Source: Opitutaceae bacterium (lineage in GTDB: Bacteria; Verrucomicrobiota; Verrucomicrobiia; Opitutales; Opitutaceae). From it: a DNA stretch of 64,000 nucleotides. The stretch is taken from assembly GCA_027490995.1 (NCBI GenBank), contig JAIXWY010000011.1:806001-870000 (forward strand), read 5' to 3'. The position numbers and the translations under genes were made by a program. Shown here in pieces: positions 56,348 to 64,000 of this stretch (its first letter is position 1; every line of letters starts with the position of its first letter). The notes under the pieces were generated by a model that made no database searches, was not told the origin of the DNA, and worked only from the letters and a program-made list of their open reading frames with translations.

Positions 56348-57841
56348 TCACGTCCACAGCTGCAGCCGCCGTCCTTCCCAGTACGAAGCCACGATGTTTT
56401 CTGGCATTTCGCTGCTGAGGAAACGGGTGAAGTAGTTCACCTCCGCCGGAACCTGACGGCCGTCGGGATCGGAAATCCAGAGCAGATGCCGCGGCCGAAG
56501 TCGCTGCAGCGTGGTCGCCGCGAAGGCCGCCGCCTCGTCGCGCAGATCCGGGCAGTGCCGGGCGACGACGAGGGCGGTCCACTGGAACCGGGCGAGACAG
56601 TCCCCGTATACCCACTTCGACGCGAAGGAGAGCATGGGATGTCCGCCAAACCACTCCTCGCGCGGCAGTCGTCGGGTCATCTCCACGGGTCGCCAGCTGC
56701 GATCCCGCGAGGACACCAGGAACCAATAGAGGTAATTCCAATGCACGGGGTCGAACCCGACCACATGATCGGTCCACCAAAGTGCGAGCACGCGGCGGAG
56801 CTCCTCCCGCGGAAACAAGTCGGGCACGCACTCGTGGATGATCGAAGCGGCGATGGCGGTGAACTGGCAGTGCTGGATCTGCTCCCAGTGCGCGAACTCC
56901 CCCTGGTCGACACGGGCACCCGCGATCACGTCCCAGCGCTTGGCCTGATACGAGCCTTGCCGGAACTGGTCGATGATCGCATCCAGACGCGCTCGGGTCT
57001 GCCAGACGCCGGAGCGGACGACGAACTGGTACGCCTCACGGTACTTCGCCTCGCCCGTGACGCGGTAGGCGGCCGCCACCAGTGCAGCCATGATCGCATT
57101 GTAGTCGGAGCCATCCAGCCGGTTATTCCACTTGCCTCCGCTCCGATTGAAAATCGTGTAGTCGACGCGAATCTGGTAATCCGCGATTGCCTTCAACATG
57201 CCGCGGATTTCGGCCTGCTCCGCGGCGCTTGCCACCGGCAGAAACGACCACAGTCCCCACAGCAGGTGCAAGTACTGGTCCCCCGTGGTGTGGGCCGAGT
57301 ATTCGAAGTGGAACGGCTTCCCCATGAAGCCCGGGACCCCAGCGTCGACTCCGAATTGGAAGATCCGGCGCAGCGACCCGTAGGCCGAGCGCGCCGCGGC
57401 CAGCGCCCCCTCCTCGCCGCTGGCCTGATAGCGAATGCTCTGCGCCGCGAGGTGCGAACCTGAGGAGGTGATCGAATTCTCGTTGTTGAAGAAGTCCGTG
57501 ATCGACTTGAAGTGATGCCCAAAATTGAAACTGAACTGATCCATACCCGCCATGTCGGCCTCGGTCACTGGGCGAAGACCGTCACCCGACACGTACGGCA
57601 TACACACCATGATCCCGCTTGGATGCCGACGGCTTAGGGCCGCGAGTTGCTCGACTCGGCGAGCCTTCTCCTCGGGCGATTGATGCTGAAAGGCCGGTAA
57701 GAATGCATCGAGCGGGCTGGCGACCTCGTTGTCTACTTCACCTCCGCGCAGCGGGCGCAGAGGCGAGAGTACGCCAGCACTCGTCGCCGCCATGGTTTTC
57801 AGAAAAGTGCGACGGCTGGGGTAGGAATGAGGAACAGTCAT
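56348..57841 (-). CDS. Tat-exported protein of unknown function, probably all-alpha
   Basis: 497 residues from MTVPHSYPSRRTFLKTMAAT, a twin-arginine signal (RRTFLK), so a folded, perhaps cofactor-bearing protein is exported. The body is rich in aromatic residues and helices with repeated patterns (YLHLLWGLWSFLPVASAAEQ, DYNAIMAALVAAAYRVTGEA, HCQFTAIAASIIHECVPDLF, HWNYLYWFLVSSRDRSWRPV), suggesting an alpha/alpha toroid such as those in polysaccharide lyases and unsaturated glucuronyl hydrolases. I do not recognise a named family. It is divergent from the sulfatase maturase gene. Confidence 0.7.
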   Translation of the reverse strand: MTVPHSYPSRRTFLKTMAATSAGVLSPLRPLRGGEVDNEVASPLDAFLPAFQHQSPEEKARRVEQLAALSRRHPSGIMVCMPYVSGDGLRPVTEADMAGMDQFSFNFGHHFKSITDFFNNENSITSSGSHLAAQSIRYQASGEEGALAAARSAYGSLRRIFQFGVDAGVPGFMGKPFHFEYSAHTTGDQYLHLLWGLWSFLPVASAAEQAEIRGMLKAIADYQIRVDYTIFNRSGGKWNNRLDGSDYNAIMAALVAAAYRVTGEAKYREAYQFVVRSGVWQTRARLDAIIDQFRQGSYQAKRWDVIAGARVDQGEFAHWEQIQHCQFTAIAASIIHECVPDLFPREELRRVLALWWTDHVVGFDPVHWNYLYWFLVSSRDRSWRPVEMTRRLPREEWFGGHPMLSFASKWVYGDCLARFQWTALVVARHCPDLRDEAAAFAATTLQRLRPRHLLWISDPDGRQVPAEVNYFTRFLSSEMPENIVASYWEGRRLQLWT

Positions 57842-58071
57842 GGGGAAGCCGTAGCGAAGGGAATGGGGTGTGAACACCAACGGGGCCGCGTCGAAATCAG
57901 CGAAGCGTCCCGCATGCCACTTCGCCAGCGTGGCGACAGGAAACGGCCGGGGCAAGGACACTGCGAGCTGGCGCGGCAGCGGTGGCCGCCGCTGCGCTCC
58001 GCGTGCCCACGCAGCGGCGGCTTGCCCCCAACTGGACTTTGCTTCCTCGTCGAGACTCCTCTCACGCGCTC

Positions 58072-59358
58072 GTGACCGACTCCCCCTCCCACCCCTCGGA
58101 GCCCGTTGCCCAGGCGCCGTTCCACCTGATGACCAAGCCGGTGGGCTCCCTCTGCAACCTCAACTGCAGCTACTGCTTCTATCTCGAGAAGGCGCACCTC
58201 TATCCAGACACCGCAAACTTCCGCATGCGGCCTGAGGTGCTCGAGACCTACATTCGCAGCTATATCGCTGCCCAGCCGGGTCCGACGGTCAGCTTCGCTT
58301 GGCAGGGCGGCGAGCCCACCCTGCTGGGCGTAGAATTCTTCCGTCAGGCTGTCGCCTTGCAGCAACGCTACGCCAACGGCAAGACGATCCAGAATGCGTT
58401 CCAGACGAACGGTCTCCTACTCGACGACGCGTGGGGAGCATTTCTCGCAGAGAACCGCTTCCTGGTCGGTGTCAGCATCGACGGCCCCCGGGCGTTGCAC
58501 GACGCGTACCGGGTAGACCGCGGCAACGCGCCCACGTTCGACCGCGTGATGGCCGGGGTCGCGGTGCTCAAGAAGCATGCAGTCGAGTTCAACACGCTCA
58601 CGACGGTTCATCGGGCCAACGTGGGGCAACCGCTGGAGGTGTACCGTTTTCTACGCGAGGCGGGGTCGGGCTATCTGCAGTTCATTCCGATTGTCGAGCG
58701 AGCCGCCCCAGAGACGGAGAAGCGGGGCCTCTGGCTCGCCGAGCCTCCAGAAGCCGATGCCGCGAGCGCCCTCGACCGTCAGGTGACGCCTTGGAGCGTG
58801 CGACCTGCCGAGTACGGCAACTTCCTCTGCCGGATCTTCGACGAGTGGGTGCAACGGGATGTCGGACGAGTCTTCGTGCAGCACTTCGACGCAGCGCTGG
58901 CCAACTGGACAGGCAATCCGGCTGGGATCTGCGTCTTTTCGCCGACCTGCGGTCGGGCCCTCGCGGTGGAACATAACGGCGACGTCTACAGCTGCGACCA
59001 CTACGTCTACCCTCGCTACCGCCTCGGGAACCTCATGAACGAATCCTTGGCCGGAATGGTGGAGTCACCCGCCCAACGCGCCTTCGGGGAGGCCAAGGTC
59101 GCCACCCTTCCCGCCTACTGCCGTTCCTGCTCGGTCCGCTTCGCGTGCCACGGCGAGTGTCCGAAGCACCGCTTTATCACGACCCCGGACGGCGAACCGG
59201 GGCTCAATTACCTCTGCGCCGCCTACAAACGCTTCTTCCAGCACATCGATTCACCGATGCGCACCATGGCGGCGCTGCTTGCCAGCAACCGCGCCCCTGC
59301 GGAGATCATGAGAATTCCGCGTCGAGACTGGCTGCGAAGCGCTCTGCCCAAAACCTGA
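58072..59358 (+). CDS. Anaerobic sulfatase-maturating enzyme (radical SAM, SPASM)
   Basis: 428 residues from GTG 58072; the frame is open further upstream, but homologues begin near APFHLMTKPVGSLCNLNCSY. Radical SAM cluster cysteines are C28, C32 and C35 (CNLNCSYC). The substrate and cofactor region SFAWQGGEPTLLG is typical, and the SPASM cysteines fall in GICVFSPTCGRALAVEHNGD, YSCDHYVYPRYRLGNL and YCRSCSVRFACHGECPKHRF. It converts the active-site Cys or Ser of type I sulfatases to formylglycine without oxygen. The two sulfatases in this window are Cys-type and are plausible clients, although 18 kb or more away. Confidence 0.93.
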   Translation: MTDSPSHPSEPVAQAPFHLMTKPVGSLCNLNCSYCFYLEKAHLYPDTANFRMRPEVLETYIRSYIAAQPGPTVSFAWQGGEPTLLGVEFFRQAVALQQRYANGKTIQNAFQTNGLLLDDAWGAFLAENRFLVGVSIDGPRALHDAYRVDRGNAPTFDRVMAGVAVLKKHAVEFNTLTTVHRANVGQPLEVYRFLREAGSGYLQFIPIVERAAPETEKRGLWLAEPPEADAASALDRQVTPWSVRPAEYGNFLCRIFDEWVQRDVGRVFVQHFDAALANWTGNPAGICVFSPTCGRALAVEHNGDVYSCDHYVYPRYRLGNLMNESLAGMVESPAQRAFGEAKVATLPAYCRSCSVRFACHGECPKHRFITTPDGEPGLNYLCAAYKRFFQHIDSPMRTMAALLASNRAPAEIMRIPRRDWLRSALPKT

Positions 59359-59394
59359 GTGCATCCGGCCCAGACCACGGGGTGGCGGATGCAC
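59359..59394. other. Perfect inverted repeat at the end of the maturase gene
   Basis: GTGCATCCG (59359-59367) pairs with CGGATGCAC (59386-59394) across 18 bases, starting the base after the stop codon. It is a strong RNA hairpin between convergent genes, but with no T-run on either strand. It likely stabilises 3' ends or aids termination. Confidence 0.4.
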
Positions 59395-59465
59395 CTGGAT
59401 CCGACTTCGCCGCGGACACTCCGCCCGGCGCAGGCGACGCTTTGGAGCCCATCAGCCGACCCCGC

Positions 59466-59993
59466 TCATGGTGACGTCACCGTGCGGTGCGGCACACGCC
59501 GGAGCCGGGTCACGTCGTAACCCTGACCCTTCAAGTCCTCGACCAGCGCCGTGTAGTCCGACTCGGCGATCGTCGGCGTCCGCGCCATGATCCAGACGTA
59601 GTCGCGCTTGTTCCGACCGATCACGGTGCGACTGTAATCGGGCGACAGGTGCGTGATGAGGAATTCCGCCTTGAACGGCCAAACGAACTGCATCCGCCAC
59701 TCGGATCGGTGCACGGGGTCGATCACGAACCCACGCGGGCGATACTCCTTCCGCGGACCATCAAAGCCGCCCTTGTTGAAGGTGAAGATCGTCTGAATCG
59801 TGCCATCAGGCTGCAGGCGATACTCCTCGATCGCATTGTACGCCTCGGTCTCGATGAACGTCGGAATGCACGCGATCACATACCACGGCCCCATGAAACG
59901 GGGCAGATCAAGGTTCTCCACCGTTTTCAGCGGGGGTAACGGCGTCGCACATCCCGTGAGGAACAACGCCAGCAGGGGAATCAGCGGTTTCAT
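59466..59993 (-). CDS. blc: Outer-membrane lipocalin lipoprotein
   Basis: 175 residues, the normal Blc size. The signal peptide ends in lipobox LFLTGCAT (Cys 15). Lipocalin motifs are present: FMGPWYVIACIPTF, the GTIQTIFTFNKGGFDGPRKE strand region, and SRTVIGRNKRDYVWIMARTP near the C-terminus. Blc-type lipocalins bind lipids or hydrophobic molecules and are linked to envelope stress. It is convergent with the maturase gene and has no operon partner. Confidence 0.92.
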   Translation of the reverse strand: MKPLIPLLALFLTGCATPLPPLKTVENLDLPRFMGPWYVIACIPTFIETEAYNAIEEYRLQPDGTIQTIFTFNKGGFDGPRKEYRPRGFVIDPVHRSEWRMQFVWPFKAEFLITHLSPDYSRTVIGRNKRDYVWIMARTPTIAESDYTALVEDLKGQGYDVTRLRRVPHRTVTSP

Positions 59994-60527
59994 ACCAGCA
60001 ACCTACGCGGATCCGTCGCGTCGGCAACTCGCACGGTGGTTTCCAGCCACGTGTCCGAACTTTCCGGCGATCACCGACGTAGCAACCGCGGGCGCGACCC
60101 CGAATCCGAAATTCACCGGATCCGGCGCCGCGCTCAGGTCGGCGCTGGAGCGCGCCGGACACCAGTAACCGCAGGAAAGTGACGTGACCGACGCGTCCAA
60201 AGGCAGGTACGCGCTGACCGTCGGTCTAGCCAGACTTCAACTGATCGCCACCCCGGCGTGGTCCCAGACCGCAACCTCAGTGACGTGCCCCGAGAATCTC
60301 CGCGAGGACTCGACCCGGCGGCAAGGCCTCCGATGAATCTTTCAGGATCCAACGTTCGGCCTCGAAGACCTCCCCCGGCGTCCAATCGCGCTGCATAGCG
60401 CCGGGCACTCTCGCCGCGATCCAGCGGGACGGGGGCTGCGCGGGCGATGTCGCGTGACCGACTTACCAAACGAGGGGAACGATGGCAGAGGGACCGACAG
60501 AATGCGGCATGACAGAGGAACGAAAAG
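59994..60527. other. 534-base region without a supported full gene
   Basis: Between blc and the CocE hydrolase gene, both minus strand. No complete gene is recognised. Two minus-strand stretches look coding: a TTG-started frame at 60003-60200 (containing DPVNFGFGVAPAVATSVIAG) and the frame at 60277-60462. They may be remnants of a decayed gene, or small genes. No repeats or terminators are evident. Confidence 0.4.
60277..60396 (-). CDS. Candidate 39-codon ORF, possible gene remnant
   Basis: ATG 60396 opens a short frame reading MQRDWTPGEVFEAERWILKD and ending in PPGRVLAEILGARH. The frame stays open upstream to about 60462 (including PSRWIAARVPGA). The composition looks like natural protein, with about 72% GC at third positions. 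No family is recognised. It lies downstream of the CocE gene on the same strand. Confidence 0.25.
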   Translation of the reverse strand: MQRDWTPGEVFEAERWILKDSSEALPPGRVLAEILGARH

Positions 60528-62297
60528 TCAGCGGGGAACGACGGGGAGAATCAACGCGGACGGATGAGCCGCGTCATGATGGATTACGTTCGTGGCGATG
60601 ACCGCGGACGCCGACTTCTCGGAACTCCCGCCATGATTCAAGTTGCGACTAAAGCGCGGGAAGCTGCTGCTGGTTATCTCAAGGCGCAAACGGTGCCCGG
60701 GCTTGAACACATTCGAGGTGGACCACAGATCGAGATTCACTCGGTAGATCTGCCCCGGATTCATCAGCTCCGGCTTCTCGAACGAATTCCGGTAGCGCAA
60801 GCGCAGGATGCCCTCGATCAGATTGATCGCCCGCCCATCTGGCGCGACGTCTACGAGCTTCCCAACCAGATCCGTATCGACTGCGGAGGAACTGACGTAC
60901 ACATCGAGACTCACCGGTCCCGTGACCTCCATCTCCTTGGTAAAGGGATCTGTCGTATAGACCAGCACGTCGGAGCGCCCCTCGACGACCCGCTGGTCGT
61001 AGGGACCGGGAGGGGCAGAGGGAATCCCGATGGTCGCGCCCCCGTGGGTTGGTACGGGGTTGGCGGGATCGTAGACAAAGCGATCTGGCGACTCGGCTCC
61101 GGGCGCCTCGCGACTTAGGCGACCGTCCCCGGAGAGGCTGTTGGCGCGCCCTCCCGAGCGGAGATAGAGGCGGGTACTCACCGCGCGGGCGAGCGGCCAC
61201 TCGTCCTCGTCGCGGTAGACATTGTCGCCCATGACGAAGATCTTCACCGGCTTCTCGTTCGCCATCCCATTGTCGAGTCCCTTCAGGTGCCAGTCGAACC
61301 AGCGCATCGCAATGTCCCACGTGGAGATCGGGGCCTTGGGACCGAAGTTCACCTCGCCGATCGTCTCGCCCCAGCCGGCGTGCCCGCCGGGAATGATAAG
61401 AAGACGCTGGCCATTGCGTGCGGCCTCGGATCCGCCACGCGCCTTGATTCCCGTGTAGTTCCGGATGCTGCCATCTTGGAACAGATCGTACCAGGCCGCC
61501 ACATGGTAACCGGGGACGGTGATCTTGTGGTGGTTCTCGTCGATTGCCCACTGCTTCCAGTAGTCGTCATAGGTCGGATGCTCGATCCAGTCTCGATAGT
61601 AGGTCGCGAGATCCCTCGCGCCACCGACATCGAGGAACGGGTACTTGATCAGAGGAGCGTGCGTGTCCCAGTACGACATCAGCGCGGAGCCGCTGATCTT
61701 GCGGGTGTTCTCGTTAAGCGAGAGCGCACCGGCCCAGGCTTGGGCGAGGGACTGCACGAACGCGCCCCCCTGATAGGCCCAGTGCATGTAATAGTTCGAT
61801 CCGGTGACCTCCGGAAATATCGCGACGAGGTGCGGCGGAGTTGCGATCGCAGCGAGCATTTGGGTGGCACCGGGATAAGAGCCTCCGAACAGACCGACGC
61901 GACCGTTCGAGTAGGGTAGCTTCGCCGCCCACTCCACGGCGTCGTAGCCATCGTTAATCTCGTACTTGAAAGGATACCACTCACCGCCCGAGGCCTCCCG
62001 ACCTCGGACATCCTGAATAATGAACACGTAGCCTCGTTCTGCTCCCTTCAGTCCCTCCCTTAGGTTGGAATACTTGTTGTAGGGCGTGCGCAGCAGAATC
62101 ACCGGGAACTGCCCGGAGCTCTTGGGCCGGAAGACGTCCGCTCGAAGCGTTTCGCCGTCGCGCGTCTTCATCGCGACATTGCCCTCGAACTCGACTCCGA
62201 AAGGCGCATCAGCGGCGGTCGCCGGCCAAGCCAGCGCGGCGGCAATCAGGGTCACGAGAGCGGAGCAAAGGGAGCGGGGAGACAGACGCGGGGGCAT
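60528..62297 (-). CDS. CocE/NonD family hydrolase (X-Pro dipeptidyl-peptidase type)
   Basis: 589 residues from MPPRLSPRSLCSALVTLIAA, with a signal peptide ending near WPATAA. Alpha/beta-hydrolase fold: LLRTPYNKYSNLREG, FIIQDVRGREASGGEWYPFK, nucleophile Ser140 in GLFGGSYPGATQM; then the cap region and the C-terminal jelly-roll (VTGPVSLDVYVSSSAVDTDL, DLWSTSNVFKPGHRLRLEIT). Family members hydrolyse acyl esters (cocaine esterase), glutaryl amides or peptides. Here it is exported and the substrate is unknown. A weak minus-strand TATATT lies at 62331-62336. Confidence 0.88.
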   Translation of the reverse strand: MPPRLSPRSLCSALVTLIAAALAWPATAADAPFGVEFEGNVAMKTRDGETLRADVFRPKSSGQFPVILLRTPYNKYSNLREGLKGAERGYVFIIQDVRGREASGGEWYPFKYEINDGYDAVEWAAKLPYSNGRVGLFGGSYPGATQMLAAIATPPHLVAIFPEVTGSNYYMHWAYQGGAFVQSLAQAWAGALSLNENTRKISGSALMSYWDTHAPLIKYPFLDVGGARDLATYYRDWIEHPTYDDYWKQWAIDENHHKITVPGYHVAAWYDLFQDGSIRNYTGIKARGGSEAARNGQRLLIIPGGHAGWGETIGEVNFGPKAPISTWDIAMRWFDWHLKGLDNGMANEKPVKIFVMGDNVYRDEDEWPLARAVSTRLYLRSGGRANSLSGDGRLSREAPGAESPDRFVYDPANPVPTHGGATIGIPSAPPGPYDQRVVEGRSDVLVYTTDPFTKEMEVTGPVSLDVYVSSSAVDTDLVGKLVDVAPDGRAINLIEGILRLRYRNSFEKPELMNPGQIYRVNLDLWSTSNVFKPGHRLRLEITSSSFPRFSRNLNHGGSSEKSASAVIATNVIHHDAAHPSALILPVVPR

Positions 62298-62589
62298 GCG
62301 AAAAGAAAGAGAAGATTTCGCCGGGACGACAATATAGGAAGTCCGCGCGCTCCGGCGGGAGGCGCGGCCTTTGCTCTCCAAGAGAAGCTCCTTAGAGCTC
62401 AAGGGAGTGCGTCAGGAATCTCAGCATACCCGTCTGAATGCGAGCGAGAGCGAGTAAACCGTCCGGCTGGTAGTACGCCGGGACAAGGCGGGGACCAGTC
62501 GCTCGGTTCCTACCTCACTCCGCACGCAGGAGCCGGGCGCGGGATTGACACCTCGCCCGCGATGCTGTCCGGCTTCCGCTGCCGCCGCC

Positions 62590-63903
62590 ATGACCCGCTG
62601 CCTTCTGTCCTACTGCTCGCTCCTATCCATTGCCCTCGGCCTATTCCCGAGCCATCTGCAGGGCCAGACCGAAAGGTGGTGGCGTGGCAACCTCCACACC
62701 CACTCGCTGTGGAGTGACGGCGATGACTATCCGGAGATGATCGCCGACTGGTACAAGAGCCAGGGCTACCACTTTCTCGCCTTCTCCGATCATGACATTC
62801 TGCAGGAGGGCCAACGCTGGCTGCCGCTCCAAGGCGGCGTCTCTTTCGCAGGTAGCGTCACGCTCCGCGGTGGCGGTGAGGTACTCAACCAGTACCTCCA
62901 GCGCTTCGGGCCGCAGTGGGTCGAGCAGCGCCGCATTAATGGCCAGCACGAGGTCCGATTAAAGCCTCTCTCCGAATTCCGCACGCTCTTCGAAGAGCCT
63001 GGGCGGTTCCTGCTCCTCCCTGGAATCGAGGTGAGCCATCGCGAGGTCGTCGCACCCGACGGCACCAAGACGCCAGCCACGGTTCACCTGAACGTGATCA
63101 ACATCCGCGACGTCGATCCGAGGCCGAGCGGGCAGACGGTTCTGGAACTACTGCAGCGGACCGTTGATGCCGCGCTCGCCCAGCGGGAACGCACCGGACA
63201 GGCCATGTTTCCCCACGTCAACCATCCCAACTTCCGCTGGGGCCTCACCCCGGATGATCTCATGCGCGTGCGCGGTCTGCGTTTCTTCGAGGTCTACAAC
63301 GGCCACCCCCAAGTAAACAACGAGGGTGACGCCGACCACCCGTCGACCGAGCGACTCTGGGATCTGGCTTTGACTCATCGCCTCACCGACTTGGGCCTCG
63401 GGATCCTCTATGGGATCGCGACCGACGATTCCCATCACTACCACGAGCAGGGCATCGGTCGAAGCAACTCCGGACGCGGCTGGGTCATGGTCCGCTCCTC
63501 TCACCTGACGCCGGAGTTCCTGGTCCGCGCCATGGAAGCCGGGGACTTTTACGGCAGCTCAGGTGTCACGCTCACCGATGTCCGTCGGCCCGCCGGGCGG
63601 CTCGAGATCGAGATCGCCGGAGAGCCCGGAGTCTTGTACGAAACCCGTTTCATCGGCACCCGCCTACGCACTCCAGGCCAAGTCGAAGCCGCTGAGCTCG
63701 GCGTGGAACTGGCTCGATCGGCTGAGCTCCGCAGCAGCTACGCCCTACGGCCGGATGATCTCTACGTCAGAGCAGTAATCACCGCCTCACGCCACCACCC
63801 CAACGGAAGCATCGCCAACGAATGGGAGCGAGCGTGGACCCAACCCGTCGTCAACGAGCAGCACGCCGCCCTCCGGACCAAGGCCGAAGCGCCCCTGCCC
63901 TAA
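62590..63903 (+). CDS. Exported PHP-domain metal-dependent phosphoesterase-like protein
   Basis: 437 residues from MTRCLLSYCSLLSIALGLFP, signal peptide cleaved near LQGQ. The PHP metal site is clear: H36 and H38 in RGNLHTHSLWSDGD, then D67, H68 and D69 in FSDHDIL, with HREVV, HVNHPNFRWGL and ATDDSHHYH supplying further His and Asp ligands. PHP enzymes hydrolyse phosphate esters; exported ones with this layout are of unknown substrate. Its TAA overlaps the stop of the convergent permease gene. The 292-base gap upstream, shared with the CocE gene, shows no clear promoter. Confidence 0.82.
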   Translation: MTRCLLSYCSLLSIALGLFPSHLQGQTERWWRGNLHTHSLWSDGDDYPEMIADWYKSQGYHFLAFSDHDILQEGQRWLPLQGGVSFAGSVTLRGGGEVLNQYLQRFGPQWVEQRRINGQHEVRLKPLSEFRTLFEEPGRFLLLPGIEVSHREVVAPDGTKTPATVHLNVINIRDVDPRPSGQTVLELLQRTVDAALAQRERTGQAMFPHVNHPNFRWGLTPDDLMRVRGLRFFEVYNGHPQVNNEGDADHPSTERLWDLALTHRLTDLGLGILYGIATDDSHHYHEQGIGRSNSGRGWVMVRSSHLTPEFLVRAMEAGDFYGSSGVTLTDVRRPAGRLEIEIAGEPGVLYETRFIGTRLRTPGQVEAAELGVELARSAELRSSYALRPDDLYVRAVITASRHHPNGSIANEWERAWTQPVVNEQHAALRTKAEAPLP

Positions 63904-64000
63904 GCGGAACGCCCCCGGCGATACTGATCGAGCGTGACGGCGGCGACGATGATCCCGCCCGTGACGATCTCCTGCACCCAGTTCGACATTTCCAACTTGG
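63900..64000 (-). CDS. Sugar ABC transporter permease, C-terminal end (partial)
   Basis: The last 32 residues of a gene entering from the right edge. The tail KLEMSNWVQEIVTGGIIVAA followed by VTLDQYRRGRSA is characteristic of RbsC/XylH-type monosaccharide permeases, whose last membrane helix ends with an Arg-rich cytoplasmic tail. Its stop overlaps the PHP gene's stop by three bases on the opposite strand. The transported sugar cannot be inferred from this fragment. Confidence 0.8.
   Translation of the reverse strand, partial: KLEMSNWVQEIVTGGIIVAAVTLDQYRRGRSA

Noticed and set aside
62545-62550. TTGACA as a -35 element for the PHP gene
   Set aside because: No acceptable -10 occurs 16-18 bases downstream, and the start codon is too close.

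Overview
The window is GC-rich chromosomal DNA, densely coded on both strands. Its gene content fits a Verrucomicrobiota bacterium, most likely of the Opitutaceae type: TonB-dependent receptors without SusD partners, a GPH sugar symporter, AraC control, sulfatases, heparinase II/III and GH78-like enzymes, a system II cytochrome c assembly pair, and poor Shine-Dalgarno signals. The taxonomic call is inference from gene content; there is no rRNA in the window.

Layout. 1-2.4 kb: the end of an operon of circularly permuted ATP-grasp, alpha-E and transglutaminase-like proteins. 2.5-9.1 kb: a protein with three RidA-like domains, a DegT-type PLP aminotransferase, a ceramidase-like amidohydrolase and a heparinase II/III family enzyme, all on the plus strand. 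9.3-13.8 kb (minus): a FAD amine oxidase, ExbD/ExbB, and leuCD, with a divergent LysR regulator. 14.9-17.9 kb (minus): pxpB-pxpC-pxpA-pcp, a pyroglutamate release and salvage unit. 18.0-21.8 kb (plus): a lipoprotein, ResB and CcsA for cytochrome c maturation. 21.9-23.6 kb: recN.

23.8-40.4 kb is a carbohydrate-utilisation region in two arms. The minus arm is TonB receptor, sulfatase, GPH symporter and beta-helix protein, with a divergent AraC regulator. The other arm has a second, larger TonB receptor diverging from rhamnose mutarotase, a GH78-like rhamnosidase and an exported sulfatase. Together they suggest use of a sulfated, rhamnose-containing polysaccharide. A short gapped motif (TTGTCC-N3-TGCGT) occurs in both divergent control regions and could be the AraC operator.

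40.6-49.4 kb (minus) is the translation and transcription operon nusA-infB-rbfA-nrnA-truB-ribF followed by tRNA-Val. A DUF2851 gene lies just upstream of nusA, and an apparent intrinsic terminator sits in the nusA leader. 49.5-51.8 kb: a band-7 protein, a small membrane protein, a set of degenerate ~80-bp tandem repeats, a SIMPL-domain protein and tRNA-Ser. 51.9-64 kb: a very large DUF4450-like glycosidase candidate, a secreted Hcp-like protein, a Tat-exported protein of unknown function, an anaerobic sulfatase-maturating radical SAM enzyme (which could activate both Cys-type sulfatases), a lipocalin, a CocE/NonD hydrolase, a PHP-domain protein and the end of a sugar ABC permease.

Best leads for something undescribed: the nusA leader terminator, the shared operator motif of the sulfated-glycan region, the triple-RidA protein next to a PLP enzyme, the exported orphan Hcp, and the ~80-bp repeat array. 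No CRISPR array, insertion sequence or prophage was seen.
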